A program made the position numbers and the translations under genes. A DNA stretch of 64,000 nucleotides, from positions 62,001 through 126,000 of the forward strand of contig VZRG01001991.1 in NCBI GenBank assembly GCA_013397435.1, given 5' to 3'. Shown in pieces: positions 47,401 through 58,107 of the stretch. Under the pieces are notes generated by a model. The model was not told the origin of the DNA. It was given only the letters and a program-made list of their open reading frames with translations, and made no database searches. Origin of the DNA: Erythrocercus mccallii (taxonomy: Eukaryota > Chordata > Aves > Passeriformes > Dicruridae). The number at the start of each line of letters is the position of its first letter. The stretch's first letter is position 1.

Positions 47401-50400
47401 TGTACTTCCTTCCACAAATTATGCATTTATCTAAGTTGGGCTGTATTGGTCAGTTGTATTTGTGGACACTGTCTTTGTGGCTGTGATGGTTGCATTGACT
47501 TAGCTGGTTTGGTCTCACGGCTCTTGCTGTGGCAACCCTGTTGTAACCTTGTGCTGGAAAGCTTTGGTGAAGTGATCCATTGTCTTCACTAAAAGAGAGT
47601 TCACATCTTGTGTATCAGGAAAGTCAAAATGATCCTTGTAATGTTCAGGTGCCAGAACTCACCAAGAGCTTTTCCATATTGTATTACACAAAGGTACCGA
47701 AATATCTAGAAATCGGTATTTGCAGTTGTTTCAATAGTACGAGAAGGATTGCTGGCAGTCTTACTGGTGTGTCATCTGAATGTCTTTAGGTAAATTTTGC
47801 TCAGATAATGTGTTTAATTAATTAGTGTCTAAAATTTAGATAGATTTCTCAGGAAACTAATACTGTTATAAATGGGGTTCAGAATAACAACTGGTGTCAT
47901 ATTTTCATAATATGTCTACATAGTAATCATAGTGTTAATCTGTATTCATTGTTGTACATGAAAAAGTTGTTCATCCTTCTATGTAATATAATCTTGAAGT
48001 AGTAATTAACTAACTTTTTTTTTTAATTTGCAAAATCAGTTGCTGATGTCCTGCTTTTAAATATGTTCAGTTTTCAAAATAAGGAAATATGCCTTGTGTC
48101 TTAGTGAGACATTTGATGTATGGATAGTGTGAATTAACTGAAGGGTGTTCTGGTGTACATTGAATTTGATTATTTGTAGTGTATCTTTGGTAAAGTTTTG
48201 TCCTTGTGCTTATGTGCATTTTGAAGTAACAGCAAATGCTTTTCTTTTCTAGGAAGTGTACAGGAATTCTATGCCTGCATCTAGCTTTCAGCAGCAGAAG
48301 CTACGGGTTTGTGAAGTGTGCTCAGCTTATCTTGGTCTTCATGACAATGACCGAAGACTTGCTGATCACTTTGGAGGAAAATTACATTTGGGATTTATTG
48401 AAATAAGAGAGAAGCTTGAGGAACTCAGGGTAAATCATTCTTACATTTTTGTGTGTGTGCTCCTATTCAATTATTTGCCAGGCAGCCTGAATGGAATATT
48501 TCTTTCTCTCTGTGTAAATTTTTTTCATATCACTTTAAACTTTGGATTTCATTAGCCTAAAAATGATAACGTGAACTAAACTGAACTAAATATTCTAATT
48601 TAGCATCAATTACTTGGATAGATTTGTAAAATGACCTCTCTTGCACTAAGGTAGAATAAAACACACTTTCAAAGTAATGCATCTTGGGAACAGAGAACTT
48701 GAATCTCCTTGTAAAATGGAGAAGTGTATTTTGAATGAACAACTGCAATGTTGAAACATACTTAGCAGTCATAGATAGCCAAATGAACTTTGCTTTTAGC
48801 CAGATCATTGACTAAAAGTAATAAGGAGACACTTGATAATACAAGAGCATGTAGTAAGGAGGATGATAACATTTGGAAAAGTTTTCCAAAAAATGTAAAA
48901 AAAAGCTTGGAACTCAACCTGCTATATGGTGAATGACTAAAACTCTTTTTTTTTTTTATTTTACCGGGACACAGATTAGGAAATGACTTTGAATAGAATC
49001 CAACAATTCAAGGCTGTAGCTATCCAAAGTGGGAATACCAAATTATGTATATCTTGAGGTCAGAAATAGTTGTTATGGGGAGGTTGCATGTTCTCTATAG
49101 CTTGAACATTTGAAATCCAGTTGGAATATTATAACCTATCTTGACCAGAAATCATATGCTGGAAGAAAGACTTATTGAAATTATATTCCAGACTTCTAGT
49201 TTTCAAGAGGATGGATTTGAACACTGATGCCATTTATGACCTTAATGTACAAATTATGGAGTTGACAGCTCAATTAAGCATTTTAACTGTAGAAATCACT
49301 AAGGACAGTAGCTAAATTGGTTGAAGTCCAAAGAGCAGAAATTGCTGCTACTGGATTTGAATAAATTGACTTAGTTTATGTTCTGTAATACTCCAGCTGT
49401 CTTGCATGGATACTGTGACTTACCCTTCGGAGAGCCTAGCTCATCCTGTTGATGATGTTGGCAACTGAGGCTCCTAACTATAGCTGGTATAACTCAAATC
49501 TTAGATGCCTAGAACAGGTCATTTCTGCTTCTTCCCATCCCTCCATGAAATTATGCAAAGAGTCACTTGAACAAGAAACCTTGCTTGTAGTTAAATTGCT
49601 GATGTTTACAAGGAAATATAATCTGACATAAAGTGTTGAACAAAATATGCATGGATAACTACTTCACATTCCCAAAGCATCAGTAAATTAATCTTTCAAA
49701 GTGCTTTCCTAATAAAGAAAGAAAACAATAACTATCCCCTCCTTCCTCAGAGCTCTCCTCAGAGATCTAATCAAGATGCTGCTGGGGCAATTCCACCTCT
49801 CAGAAGAAGGTCTTTACAAAGAGTTGAATTTCTTGCATCATGTCCAGAAGGTGGCAAGACTTGGGTTTGGCCAGATCTCCAGTTGTGAGTTCCACATCTG
49901 AGGGCCCTCTACTGAGCGTGCCTTGTCCCCAGTAGTTGTCAGTTCACCCTGGGGGCTATCAGCTGAAGCATCTGTTCTCACTTTGTCCCACAGTCATAAT
50001 ACAGAAACAAGTATCCTCAAAACTTAGGTGTTGGCCCAGCCAAGTCCTTCAAGAAACAATTAACTCTCCCTGTTCGGATTGCTTTCTGCCTTTGCCCAGT
50101 GTCCAAAATATAGGATTGGCATGGAGACATTAAAGGCATGACTTACTGTTCTGAATTCCCTTTTATTAAAAAGTTAATATTTAGCTCCATATATTTCAGG
50201 TCTTCGTATAACACCCATGTGCAGCTCTTCTGCAATAACTTCTGCTTCTTCAAGAAAAAAAAATAATATATACTGAGGAAGAGAGTGGGAATAATATACA
50301 CAAGGGAAAGGGGATATGTCTGAGGGAAAGACTGAATGTTAACTGCCTAGATTATTTTTATAGCACCTTCATGTGAGAATTTTTTTAATAAAACTTTTTA

Positions 50401-53400
50401 TGTTCTTTTGCTTTCAGAGGATTGTGGCTGATAAACAGGAGAAACGAAATCAGGAACGTCTGAAACGTAGAGAGGAGAGGGAAAGAGAAGAAAGGGAGAA
50501 ATTAAGGAGGTAGGGATCTGTTTTAATTGCATGTACATCATTACCTATATATGTTTAATAAGAAAACTGATACAGTTCATACACATTTCTAAATTTACAG
50601 AATTGCAGTAGTTTGCATTCTTTGGAAACTTGGAAGGATTGAGATGGAATTTCATTCTAAATCTTAAAACATAGAATTGTTTTCATAAAAAGCCTTTTTA
50701 AAAAGTATTCATGATTTTGTCTCCACATATTTGAATGAAGGGCCTTTAAGTGAGATAATTTTCAGGTGTGTACTTTGTTTTGAGACCTGACAGATGTGAG
50801 CTTACAAATACATGAGCTTCTTACATCTCTTAGCAATGTTCTTCAGAGATGTTAGATATTTTCCTTATTGGAAGTAGTTGAATATATGATTAAAGAAAGC
50901 AGTTCCCTGCTCTTCTGTGAAACAGTAGCTTCCAGGCCTGGTGGAGTGGCTAGAGTGGAATGGAACATGAGCTGCAATTCTCTTGATGTGTTAAGTTTCA
51001 GAGGTTAAGAGTGTGAATTTCTGAAATTTGTTGCAGTTTGGTACTATTTGCCTGTCAGGAAATAAGGGAATACTGATTTCAACTGTGAGGTTTTTCTGCG
51101 GGAGGGATATGAGTTAAAAAGCTGGTTAGATAATCTTCTGGGCTTCTAGTAGAGTAGAAATTTTAAAAAGAAAGAAATTTTAAAAAAACGCAACCAACGT
51201 GAAACAGAGATGTGTTTCCTGGTGAATGTGTTACAAAGATGTTGACATCAAATAAAAGGCCTTTAAATACTTGCTACTAAAACAAGAAATACAATAATAG
51301 GTCAACTAGTCTGGTTTATTATTACTAAATTGCACTTTTATTTGATAGTGAGATTGTCTTAAGAAAAATTACTATTTTCCATTTATTTCAGGTCCAGATC
51401 CCACAGCAAGCTTGCCAAAAGGTATATAAATCTGCAGACAAGGAATACCAGTGGTGAAGTTAGCCTTTCACAAGCCGGAACATTTTAAGTCTGTTTAGCA
51501 CTGTTAGTTTAAGATGTCCATCTTTACAAACAAAGCTTTCTGTTACATAGTCATCTCTCTGTGTTTGTACACTGTTTATCACCATCCTACTGAGTTTATA
51601 CATCTACATCTATTTTATGGCTATTAAAATGCAGGTTCATGTTCCAAGTAACACTTAAAACACAGAGAATTGCTTTTTCTTTACAAAAGCTTCTGTCTAA
51701 TACCTTTTGGTGATAGCCCATGTTTTCAAAATCCCTAACCACCAGGTTAACTTATCAGATCACTCATGAATAGTATGAGTGTTCTTTCAGATCTACACAG
51801 TTGAAGGTCACCAGTGAGGTATGATTGCAAAGTGATTTGGGGGAAAAAAATAATAAAAATAAAATATCAAATTTGTATAATGTTTGGAACCTTACGGATT
51901 AGTTTTGTTGTTGTAGTTATGGGGAACAATATAGTCCAGTTTTTAAAGAACATCATAACACATAGATTCTGGCAAATGATCCCTGTCACTGCATCATTAA
52001 GTTCTTCTTTGCCTGATAAAGACACCAGTTTTAAATGTAAAGAAGCAGATTTTTTTCATATTTTTATTTGCTTTCAGGAGCCTGCATTGACTATGCTGTA
52101 GCCATACAGTCATGAATTAACTAAAAATCATCTGGATTGGTCAGAAAGGAGTCTGTAGCCTTTCTAATGTTGCTTCCTAATGTTGTCTGTTTGCCTGTGA
52201 ATCAGACACTGCAAATGTGACACTCTGAACACTGCAGGCCATTCTCTATACAGATGTGCTTACACACAGAGTGCATAATGTTCACAGTACACTGGTAAGA
52301 GTGGCTGGGTAAGAACAGTGTGTGGTGCAAGCCCTCTCTGTCCCTAGATCTAGGTCCCGAGATCGCCGCAGACACCGCTCTCGCTCAGCCTCGCGGGAAC
52401 GGAAGAGAAGGACTCGATCCAAATCCCGTGAGAAACGCCACCGCCACAGGTCCCGGTCCACCAGTCGCAGCCGGAGCCGCAGCCATCATAGAAGCAGGCA
52501 CAGCTCCAGGGAGAGGAGCCGAGAACGCAGCTCCAAAAAGAGGTGAATGTTGCCTGAGAAATAAATGGTTTTTCCCAACACACTATGAAAAATTTCACAC
52601 TAAATTAAGTTTATGCTTACCACTTAGTAATTTCAACACATTTTGAGTCTGTCTCAGATTTCAGTTACAACTTCAGCATATTTATGATTTGACACACCAG
52701 AGTGATTTATTCTCTATTTCTTTTATATAACAATTATTATTTCTGTTTTGGTTGAATGCTAGAGAGTGTTGGTGGCAAGTTGATAATACCAGCTTTGTGC
52801 AGCTTAGAAAGTGAAACAGCTGATTTTCATTTGAACCCAGGGATATTAGCAGTCATCTTACTGTAAATACATTCAGGTTTTCCCTTGGACTCTTGTTCCC
52901 AAAACCAGAGCCCATCTGTTGTGAAAAGATAAGTTTAGGTATGCGTGAAACTTTTTCCACTGCATCTGAAGATTGTGCATTGCAAGGACCTGTCATGGAA
53001 AGATTACTGCAGGGGGCAGGCTAGTGCTGTTGCTTTTGAATGATTCAGTTGCTGTCTGCTTCTGAGGATTGGCTGGCTTGTTTTACATGAATGAGGTGAG
53101 CATAACTTAAGAGTTGGGATTGCACAACGAGGCATTTGGTAGGGAGGTTCATAAACAGGATTCCTTTCTTGTATAGATTACCCACTGTGGCATGCTTCAA
53201 GAACAGTACAGTGAAAGAGTGTCCAGTCTTAAAAACTTGAGACTGTTGACCTACAAGAAGATAAAAGGTCAGGTTTTGAAGTGGCCACACAAGCAAGACT
53301 TATAGTTCAAATTATTTCAGGAGTTAAATCATTCTTACTTCTGCAGGGGACTTGGACACAAGATACTTGATAAACAGTTGTACAAACTCCAGGATGAAGC

Positions 53401-54699
53401 TCTTTTTTGGCATGTAGCTTCTCTTTTTCTGTGACATGTAGTTTGTGGTACAGAGTAATGCCTGTGGATCTGTGGTTTTTGCAAGTATTATCTTGCAAAA
53501 CACCATATTACAGGGAAAGTAATATTTTCAGAGGAGCAACTAATGTGAAAGGTCACTTGTTTGTAAGCTTACAAAAGGAAATTAGTAAATGAGCATTTTG
53601 CAGACCTTAGTTTTGAAGCTTGGAGGTGAAGTGACAGTAACTTTCTGTAAATGGAGAGAGTACAGTCTTCCTGTCTACAAGTACCAAGTTTCTCAACTAG
53701 GAAATGATTGGCTAGCTGTTATGATTTTTCTGTAAAAGTTTGTATTAGAACATTTTGTGATTGCAGTACACGGTAAAATACGGATGGAATGTTTTTCAAA
53801 AACAGACTTAAGTGCATCTGTAAGGGAATATAGCGGAGGATGTCAAACTTTTCTCCCATACAGGTAACTAATTTAGTTTAAAACTACATAGTTTAACAAA
53901 CAGGTCTTTTCTGTGTCCATCATAAAGGTTTTGGAAATGCCTATTTATCAGAGTAAGATATCTAAAAAGAACACTACCACAACCTTTCAAAGTCACGCAA
54001 GGGTTAGTTCTTGTAACAAAATACGGTTGTAGAAGAGATTCCAGATTTGGTTTGTATTTTTCATATAGAGCTTCCCTTCCAGAATTATGCAAGTTAATAT
54101 CCCCCTACTTTTAAGCAAACTCCTGTTTTTAAATGTGTTTTTTAAGTTTGTAATTTATAGTCTGAGAAACTGTTATTAGAGACTGCAGATGAGAAATTTC
54201 TGCTCACCTCTAGTTAATGCAAACTTGGAGGTGGAGACTGAAAGTAAGAGATGTAGTGAAGCACATTGAACTTAATCTGGGCTCTGTAATAAATGTAGAT
54301 TAAATCCTACCTCAAAGTACTTGTCTTTTGAAGTAGGAAGTAGAAAAGGGAGAAGGGTAGAACGATTTGATGTCTTCTTATACACTTATGTTAATATAAA
54401 TCTAAAACAGAGTTGGAAAAAGAAGAAAAATATAGAATCTTAAGTGCTGTTTGATAGCTACCAATTCATGTTTAACTTGAATTCTCAAATACACTGCACT
54501 TTTCAGATCCTCTAAAGAAAGATCTTCCAGAGACAAAGAGCGTTCAAGAGATCGCGATAGAACATCCCGTGATAAAGACAGAAGCTCAAGGGAGAGGTCG
54601 CCACAGGATTTCAAAGACAAGAAACGTTCGTACGAAAGTGCTAACGGCCAGTCAGAAGAGCCGAGGAGTTCAGAGGAGCGTGAAGCAGGGGAGATATAA
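26377..54699 (+). CDS. LUC7L2: LUC7L2, U1 snRNP-associated splicing factor, ten coding exons
   Basis: CDS join(26377..26437, 36201..36295, 45330..45428, 46296..46406, 47062..47205, 48253..48429, 50418..50509, 51392..51421, 52348..52542, 54507..54699) sums to 1197 nt, 398 aa (human about 392), with phase kept throughout. Domains: an N-terminal helix (MSAQAQMRAMLDQLMG); CCCH-type zinc finger 1, about residues 36-63 (C36, C44, C59, H63); a long coiled-coil, about 90-170; C2H2 zinc finger 2 with C190, C193, H209, H215; a basic RNA-binding helix, about 230-260; and an Arg/Ser domain, 260-398, ending SSEEREAGEI. Known: LUC7 proteins sit on U1 snRNP and tune 5' splice-site choice; human LUC7L2 is lost in 7q-deleted myeloid disease. 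LUC7L is the close paralogue; the EREAGEI end and the FMC1 neighbour favour LUC7L2. Confidence 0.96.
26438..36200 (+). other. LUC7L2: LUC7L2 intron 1 (9.8 kb)
   Basis: The CpG island runs into its first 300 bp; the rest is AT-rich. A GC-richer, CpG-poor patch lies at about 29060-29370. A purine-rich A tract lies near 34590-34625, and an 87-codon open frame of unknown meaning at 33521-33784. No recognised interspersed repeat or RNA gene was seen. Confidence 0.75.
36201..36295 (+). CDS. LUC7L2: LUC7L2 coding exon 2
   Basis: Acceptor tatattgcag, donor gtatgt. It reads (G)DTTRQRIKFSDDRVCKSHL onward to PHDVLSGT and carries the first ligands of zinc finger 1. Confidence 0.95.
36296..45329 (+). other. 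LUC7L2: LUC7L2 intron 2 (9.0 kb)
   Basis: AT-rich intron with T/G-rich patches (about 38855-38895 and 44440-44500 region). A 163-codon open frame on the minus strand at 38831-39322 is not recognised and is probably chance. No repeat element recognised. Confidence 0.75.
45330..45428 (+). CDS. LUC7L2: LUC7L2 coding exon 3
   Basis: 33 codons from RMDLGECLKVHDLALR to FFFELD, phase 0 both sides; acceptor cttttcag, donor gtatgt. It supplies the last C and H of zinc finger 1 (C59, H63). Confidence 0.95.
46296..46406 (+). CDS. LUC7L2: LUC7L2 coding exon 4
   Basis: 37 codons, AMDHLQSFIADCDRRTEVAK to SAEVAAK; the start of the coiled-coil. Donor gtaagc. Confidence 0.95.
47062..47205 (+). CDS. LUC7L2: LUC7L2 coding exon 5
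   Basis: 48 codons, AERVHELNEEIGKLLAKVEQ to KKREAE, heptad-rich coiled-coil. Acceptor cttttaag, donor gtaagt. Confidence 0.95.
48253..48429 (+). CDS. LUC7L2: LUC7L2 coding exon 6 (zinc finger 2)
   Basis: 59 codons holding the C2H2 finger: CEVC, then HDNDRRLADHFGGKLH. Acceptor cttttctag, donor gtaaat. It ends IREKLEELR. Confidence 0.96.
48430..50417 (+). other. LUC7L2: LUC7L2 intron 6
   Basis: 1988 bp; no repeat or RNA gene recognised. Confidence 0.75.
50418..50509 (+). CDS. LUC7L2: LUC7L2 coding exon 7
   Basis: Reads RIVADKQEKRNQERLKRREE and a further E/R-rich helix to KLR, then two bases of an Arg codon; donor gtaggg. Confidence 0.93.
50510..52347 (+). other. LUC7L2: LUC7L2 introns 7 and 8 around the microexon
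   Basis: Introns 50510-51391 and 51422-52347 flank the 30-nt exon 8. Reading past the exon 8 donor stays open to TAA at 51486-51488, so retention would end the protein before the RS domain. Confidence 0.7.
51392..51421 (+). CDS. LUC7L2: LUC7L2 coding exon 8 (30-nt microexon)
   Basis: Only 30 nt (SRSHSKLAK plus part of Arg), the opening of the RS domain; acceptor atttcag, weak donor gtatat. Phase 2 at both ends, so skipping it would keep the frame. Confidence 0.88.
52348..52542 (+). CDS. LUC7L2: LUC7L2 coding exon 9 (RS domain)
   Basis: 195 nt of almost pure Arg/Ser/His repeats, starting RSRSRDRRRHRSRSASRERK; phase 2 at both ends, donor gtgaat. It is GC-rich compared with the flanking introns. 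Confidence 0.94.
52543..54506 (+). other. LUC7L2: LUC7L2 intron 9
   Basis: 1964 bp; no recognised element. Confidence 0.75.
54507..54699 (+). CDS. LUC7L2: LUC7L2 terminal coding exon
   Basis: Acceptor cttttcag. It reads (R)SSKERSSRDKERSRDRDRTS and on to KKRSYESANGQSEE, and ends SSEEREAGEI, TAA at 54697-54699. Confidence 0.95.
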
Positions 54700-55540
54700 C
54701 TGGCAGTATATTGACCTGATCTCTAGCTTCCTGTGGAGTTGCATACTTTTGTTTAGTTTACAGTTGTTCAAAGGGACACCAGTGAGCAGTTCCAACACTG
54801 ATCCAACTAGGGTAGATGTACAGTATATAAAAGTGGTCATAAAGTCAGAATTAAACCCCATTAATGATGCCTAAAGCTGGGTCCTGGACTTGCATCAAGT
54901 TGTAAAACTTTTCTGAAAGATTTCTCTTTATTCAGGACAACAGTTTTATGTACCAAGATGCAGATCTCAATGTTTTTAATCTCCTTTCCAATACAAGTTA
55001 GTGAACAAATTATATTGTACCACTTGCCTTGGGTGCTTTCGAACCTTTATAAATTCTCCAATTCTGCTCCAGTCAAAACAGCAGCATTGAAAAGTTGTAT
55101 TTGGGGGGGATTATTTTGTTTGTTTGCTTTTTTGTAAGAGGGTGGGTGGATGGATATTAACTTCTACTCTTAAGATTATGTTCTCAGTGTTGGGTTTTAT
55201 TTTTGTTTGGGATCCTAGGAGTTGATTACAAGTGGGAGCATTCAGACAGGAACATGTGCTGGAGAAAGCGGAAATGTCTTTTTAGTGCCTATTTAGTGCC
55301 TATTTAGACTGGGAAATTGAACAGCTGTTGCATTACATCTTTATTTCTACTTAAATTTTGAAATCAAAGCCAGTCCCATATCTGTACCATTTGATTGGTA
55401 TGTGTTCAATATATTTGTTTTTTTCCATGAGGACTCTATCTGCTTTTTCTTGTGGAGTACACCTTTAATTGTATTAAACAAAAAAAACAGCATCAACAAA
55501 CAAAAATTAGGAAAAAATAAATAAAAAAAAATTAAATGAA
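54700..55540 (+). other. LUC7L2: LUC7L2 3' UTR
   Basis: About 0.8 kb after the stop codon, ending at overlapping AATAAA signals (55516-55525). The first 150 bp looks like the conserved 3' UTR of vertebrate LUC7L2 (by recall). Confidence 0.7.
55516..55525 (+). terminator. LUC7L2: LUC7L2 poly(A) signals
   Basis: Two overlapping AATAAA hexamers (55516-55521, 55520-55525) in an A-rich tract, about 820 bp after the stop codon. Confidence 0.6.
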
Positions 55541-55723
55541 ATATTGTCCAATAGCTTAACAAGGATATACTGGTCTCTTAAGGTGGTTAACTAGCAGTTC
55601 AGTCTTCTAAAAAATATCTGATTATTACAGTTTTTAAGATACAGATGTGCGCTAGGAGAAGCAGTCTTTCCGCTTACAATTCTGATTATTCTAAAATCTT
55701 CAAAAGCAGGAACATATGGAGTC

Positions 55724-56535
55724 AGAATCATAGAACAGTTTAGGTTGGAAGAGAAAGATCATCCACTTCCAACCCCCTTTCTGTAGTCAGGGAGACCTTT
55801 CTCTAGACCAAGTTGCTCAGAGCCCCATCCAGCCTGGCTTTCAACAGTTCCAACTCTTGTGGGCAATCCCTCACCACTCTCACTGCAAAGAATTGATTGC
55901 TAATATCCAATCTAAATCTACCCTCTTTCAGTTTATAGCCATTCTCCCTTGTCCTGTCACTACATGCCCTTGTAAAAAGTCCCTCTCCAGCTGTAGGCTC
56001 CCTTCAGGTACTAGAGCATGCTGTAAGATTTCTCCAGAGCCTTTTCTTCAGACTGAACAACAAGAGCTCTGTCAGGCTTTCCTCATAGGAGAGGTGCTCA
56101 GTCCCTCTGCTCATCTTTGTGACCTCCTGTGGGCCCACTCCAATAGGTCCTTGTCCTTCCTACACTGAAGATCCCAGAGATGGATCCAGGTGGGGTCCCA
56201 CCAGAGCAAAGCAGGGGGTCAGAATCCCTTCTCTTCCCCTGCTGCCCACACTGCTTTGGGTGCAGGCCAGGACATGTGAGTGCACTTTGCTGGGTCATGT
56301 CCAGCCCCTCATTCACTCCAAGTCCTTTTCGGCAGGGCTCCTATCCATCTCTTCATCCTTCAGCCTGGATTTGTTCTTGGGATTGCCCTGACCCAGATGC
56401 AGCACCTTACACTGGGCCTTGCTGAACTTCTTGAGCTTTGCACAGACCCACCCCTCAAGCCTGTTGAGGTCCCTGTGGATGGTATCCTTTTGCTCCAGTG
56501 TGTTGACTGTACCAGCTCATTGAGGGTGCCCTTGA
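55724..56535 (-). mobile_element. CR1 LINE fragment, 3' part (left piece of split copy)
   Basis: The sequence opens gaatcatagaac, the complement of the CR1 3' tail repeat (ATTCTATGATTC type), and continues with recognisable CR1 words read on the minus strand (e.g. agccccatccagcctgg, ctcattgagggtgcccttga). It is 5'-truncated, as CR1 copies usually are, and degenerate, with no useful open frame. It stops at 56535, where an LTR interrupts it; the CR1 sequence resumes at 56878. Confidence 0.85.
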
Positions 56536-56877
56536 TGTCACAATAGGACACGAAATAAAGATGCCCAACTGCAGTCAGAAGGCAGAAGAGAATCAGAAGG
56601 CTTAATTTACAATTCATTCAGCCTTTTTATAACATGCTGCGCTAAAAAGGCACATTATTAGCCCATAGAATTGATACCTCTCTCCATTGTTTAAGTAGCA
56701 AAAATAGCAAACAACTCTTGGGAGAGAGGTTGTTATGGGAAAGAAATATTGTTTACTTAGAAATGTTATAGGAAGAAAATAGTTATTTACACAAAGTTGT
56801 TTGGGAAAGAGAAAACTGTTGAAAATTTCCCTTTGGAAGAGCTAGCAGCTCTCAGGCTCAGAAATACGGGGCCCACA
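56536..56877 (-). mobile_element. Solo LTR nested inside the CR1 copy
   Basis: A 342-bp block begins TGTCACAATAGG and ends GGGGCCCACA (TG/CA termini; read on the minus strand TGTGGGCC to TTGTGACA). CCCTTGA flanks it at 56529-56535 and 56878-56884. That is one or two bases more than the usual 5-6 bp, so part of the match may be chance. CR1-like sequence is interrupted precisely here and continues beyond. On the minus strand a TATA-like ataaaaagg near 56625-56635 sits about 90 bp before the 3' end, as in an LTR. No internal retroviral genes remain. Confidence 0.8.
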
Positions 56878-56915
56878 CCCTTGATCCAAGTCCATGTTGC
56901 TGACAAAACATAAAG
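56878..56915 (-). mobile_element. CR1 LINE fragment (right piece of split copy)
   Basis: The words cttgatccaagtccatgttg and ctgacaaaacat continue the CR1 frame broken at 56535. The similarity fades after about 56915, the likely 5' truncation point. Joining the two pieces is inferred from the target duplication. Confidence 0.6.
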
Positions 56916-57583
56916 GGGTTGCTGTTCGTGCTGTTGGATTGAAAGTGCTTTGGGGTGTTTAAACTACTCTGGTATGCCCTACTCCCACACAGAAGAATTT
57001 AGATATTGGTGAATTTTCCTCCTTGTGATCACATCACTGAGTTACCTAATAGTGATCTTAAGAGCAGTGTTTGTAATGGTTTATTGCCATTTCCAGCAGG
57101 TTCTGCAGCCTCTGTCCCTCCCTAGTGCAAGTGCCTTTGAAGGTCTGCTAACATCGCTATGTAATACCATTCACTGTGCATTTGTCCTCTGTGGTTTCTG
57201 TACTATCTTCTGTATGGTCAGAGCACATGGGTGATAATTCTAATACAGAATATAATTTAGCAATGTATTGGCTGGCAGTGAAAGCTAGAACGGGACCTTT
57301 ACACCTCTGCAAGGACTTGGATCCAGCATTGCACATTCCACTTTGAATTCACATAATTTTAAGCTCCCAAAGTGAGGATGACTAACTACTTAACCCTTTA
57401 TTTATTTATCTGTTTGAATTCGGAGCATGAGTTTCCTTCCTGGGACTGTTTCTTGATTTCCTGATGGCCCAGGTGCTTGATGAATGGAAGTTACCAGTGT
57501 TTGTCTATCTGGTATCACCAGAGAGTAAGTGCTTGATAACATCTATCATCACATAGTTGTTAATGGGATTCTAGTGGTGTGAC
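56916..57583. other. Intergenic interval
   Basis: Mixed sequence between the CR1/LTR nest and the next LTR. No gene or element recognised. Confidence 0.6.
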
Positions 57584-57593
57584 AAAAGGTGAC

Positions 57594-58101
57594 TGTTAGA
57601 GGCGGACTGGATGGTAGGATGATAGATCTCTGGAGACAGGGTTGGTCTCGGGATTTATTGCGGGGGTCGTGGGTGACAAAGCCTGCTCTCAGCTGCCAGC
57701 CCCAGCTAAGAGCATGTCCCAAAGAGAGAGAGTTCCTGTTACAGTAAAGTTTTATCTTGTTCTGTGTTGAATATTCAATTTACAGTAACCAACCAATCTG
57801 GGACGCAAATCCTACAGAGTTTACATACAGCCTATAGGAACTCCTACATTTGCATAAGGGGCTACATTCTAAACCTTAATGCTAATCTCTAAGATACCCT
57901 CTTCCTGCCATCTCAGCAGGACCCTTCCCCCTTGGATCTTTGGTTTGTCAGAGGTATTGCCCAATATCCTGTCTTCCCGCATGGCCTGCTTACATCTCAA
58001 AAGTTATTGTCATTTCTATTTCACTCACAGGCTTTATGTTTTCAGAATCTATTGCCAAGCGATCATATCTATAAGGTTTTCCTGTTCCATCTTCCCCAAA
58101 A
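57594..58101 (-). mobile_element. Solo LTR (ERVK-like, 6-bp target duplication)
   Basis: The plus strand begins TGTTAGAGGC. AAAAGGTGAC occurs just before (57584-57593) and again at 58098-58107. With a 6-bp duplication GGTGAC (57588-57593 and 58102-58107) the element is 508 bp. On the minus strand it then starts TTTTGGGGAAG (probably a mutated TGTT) and ends CTCTAACA. The right edge could instead be 58098, giving TG/CA ends. It holds AATAAA on the minus strand (near 57652), about 60 bp before the 3' end, where an LTR poly(A) signal belongs. No internal genes. Confidence 0.7.
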
Positions 58102-58107
58102 GGTGAC

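Larger units (their letters stand above)
45429..48252 (+). other. LUC7L2: LUC7L2 introns 3, 4 and 5
   Basis: Introns 45429-46295, 46407-47061 and 47206-48252 (867, 655 and 1047 bp) separate exons 3 to 6. Nothing beyond splice signals was seen in them. Confidence 0.75.

Noticed and set aside
52320..52646. Alternative frames over LUC7L2 exon 9 (plus 108 codons, minus 82 codons)
   Set aside because: Shadows of the RS-domain exon, whose repeat composition leaves other frames open.
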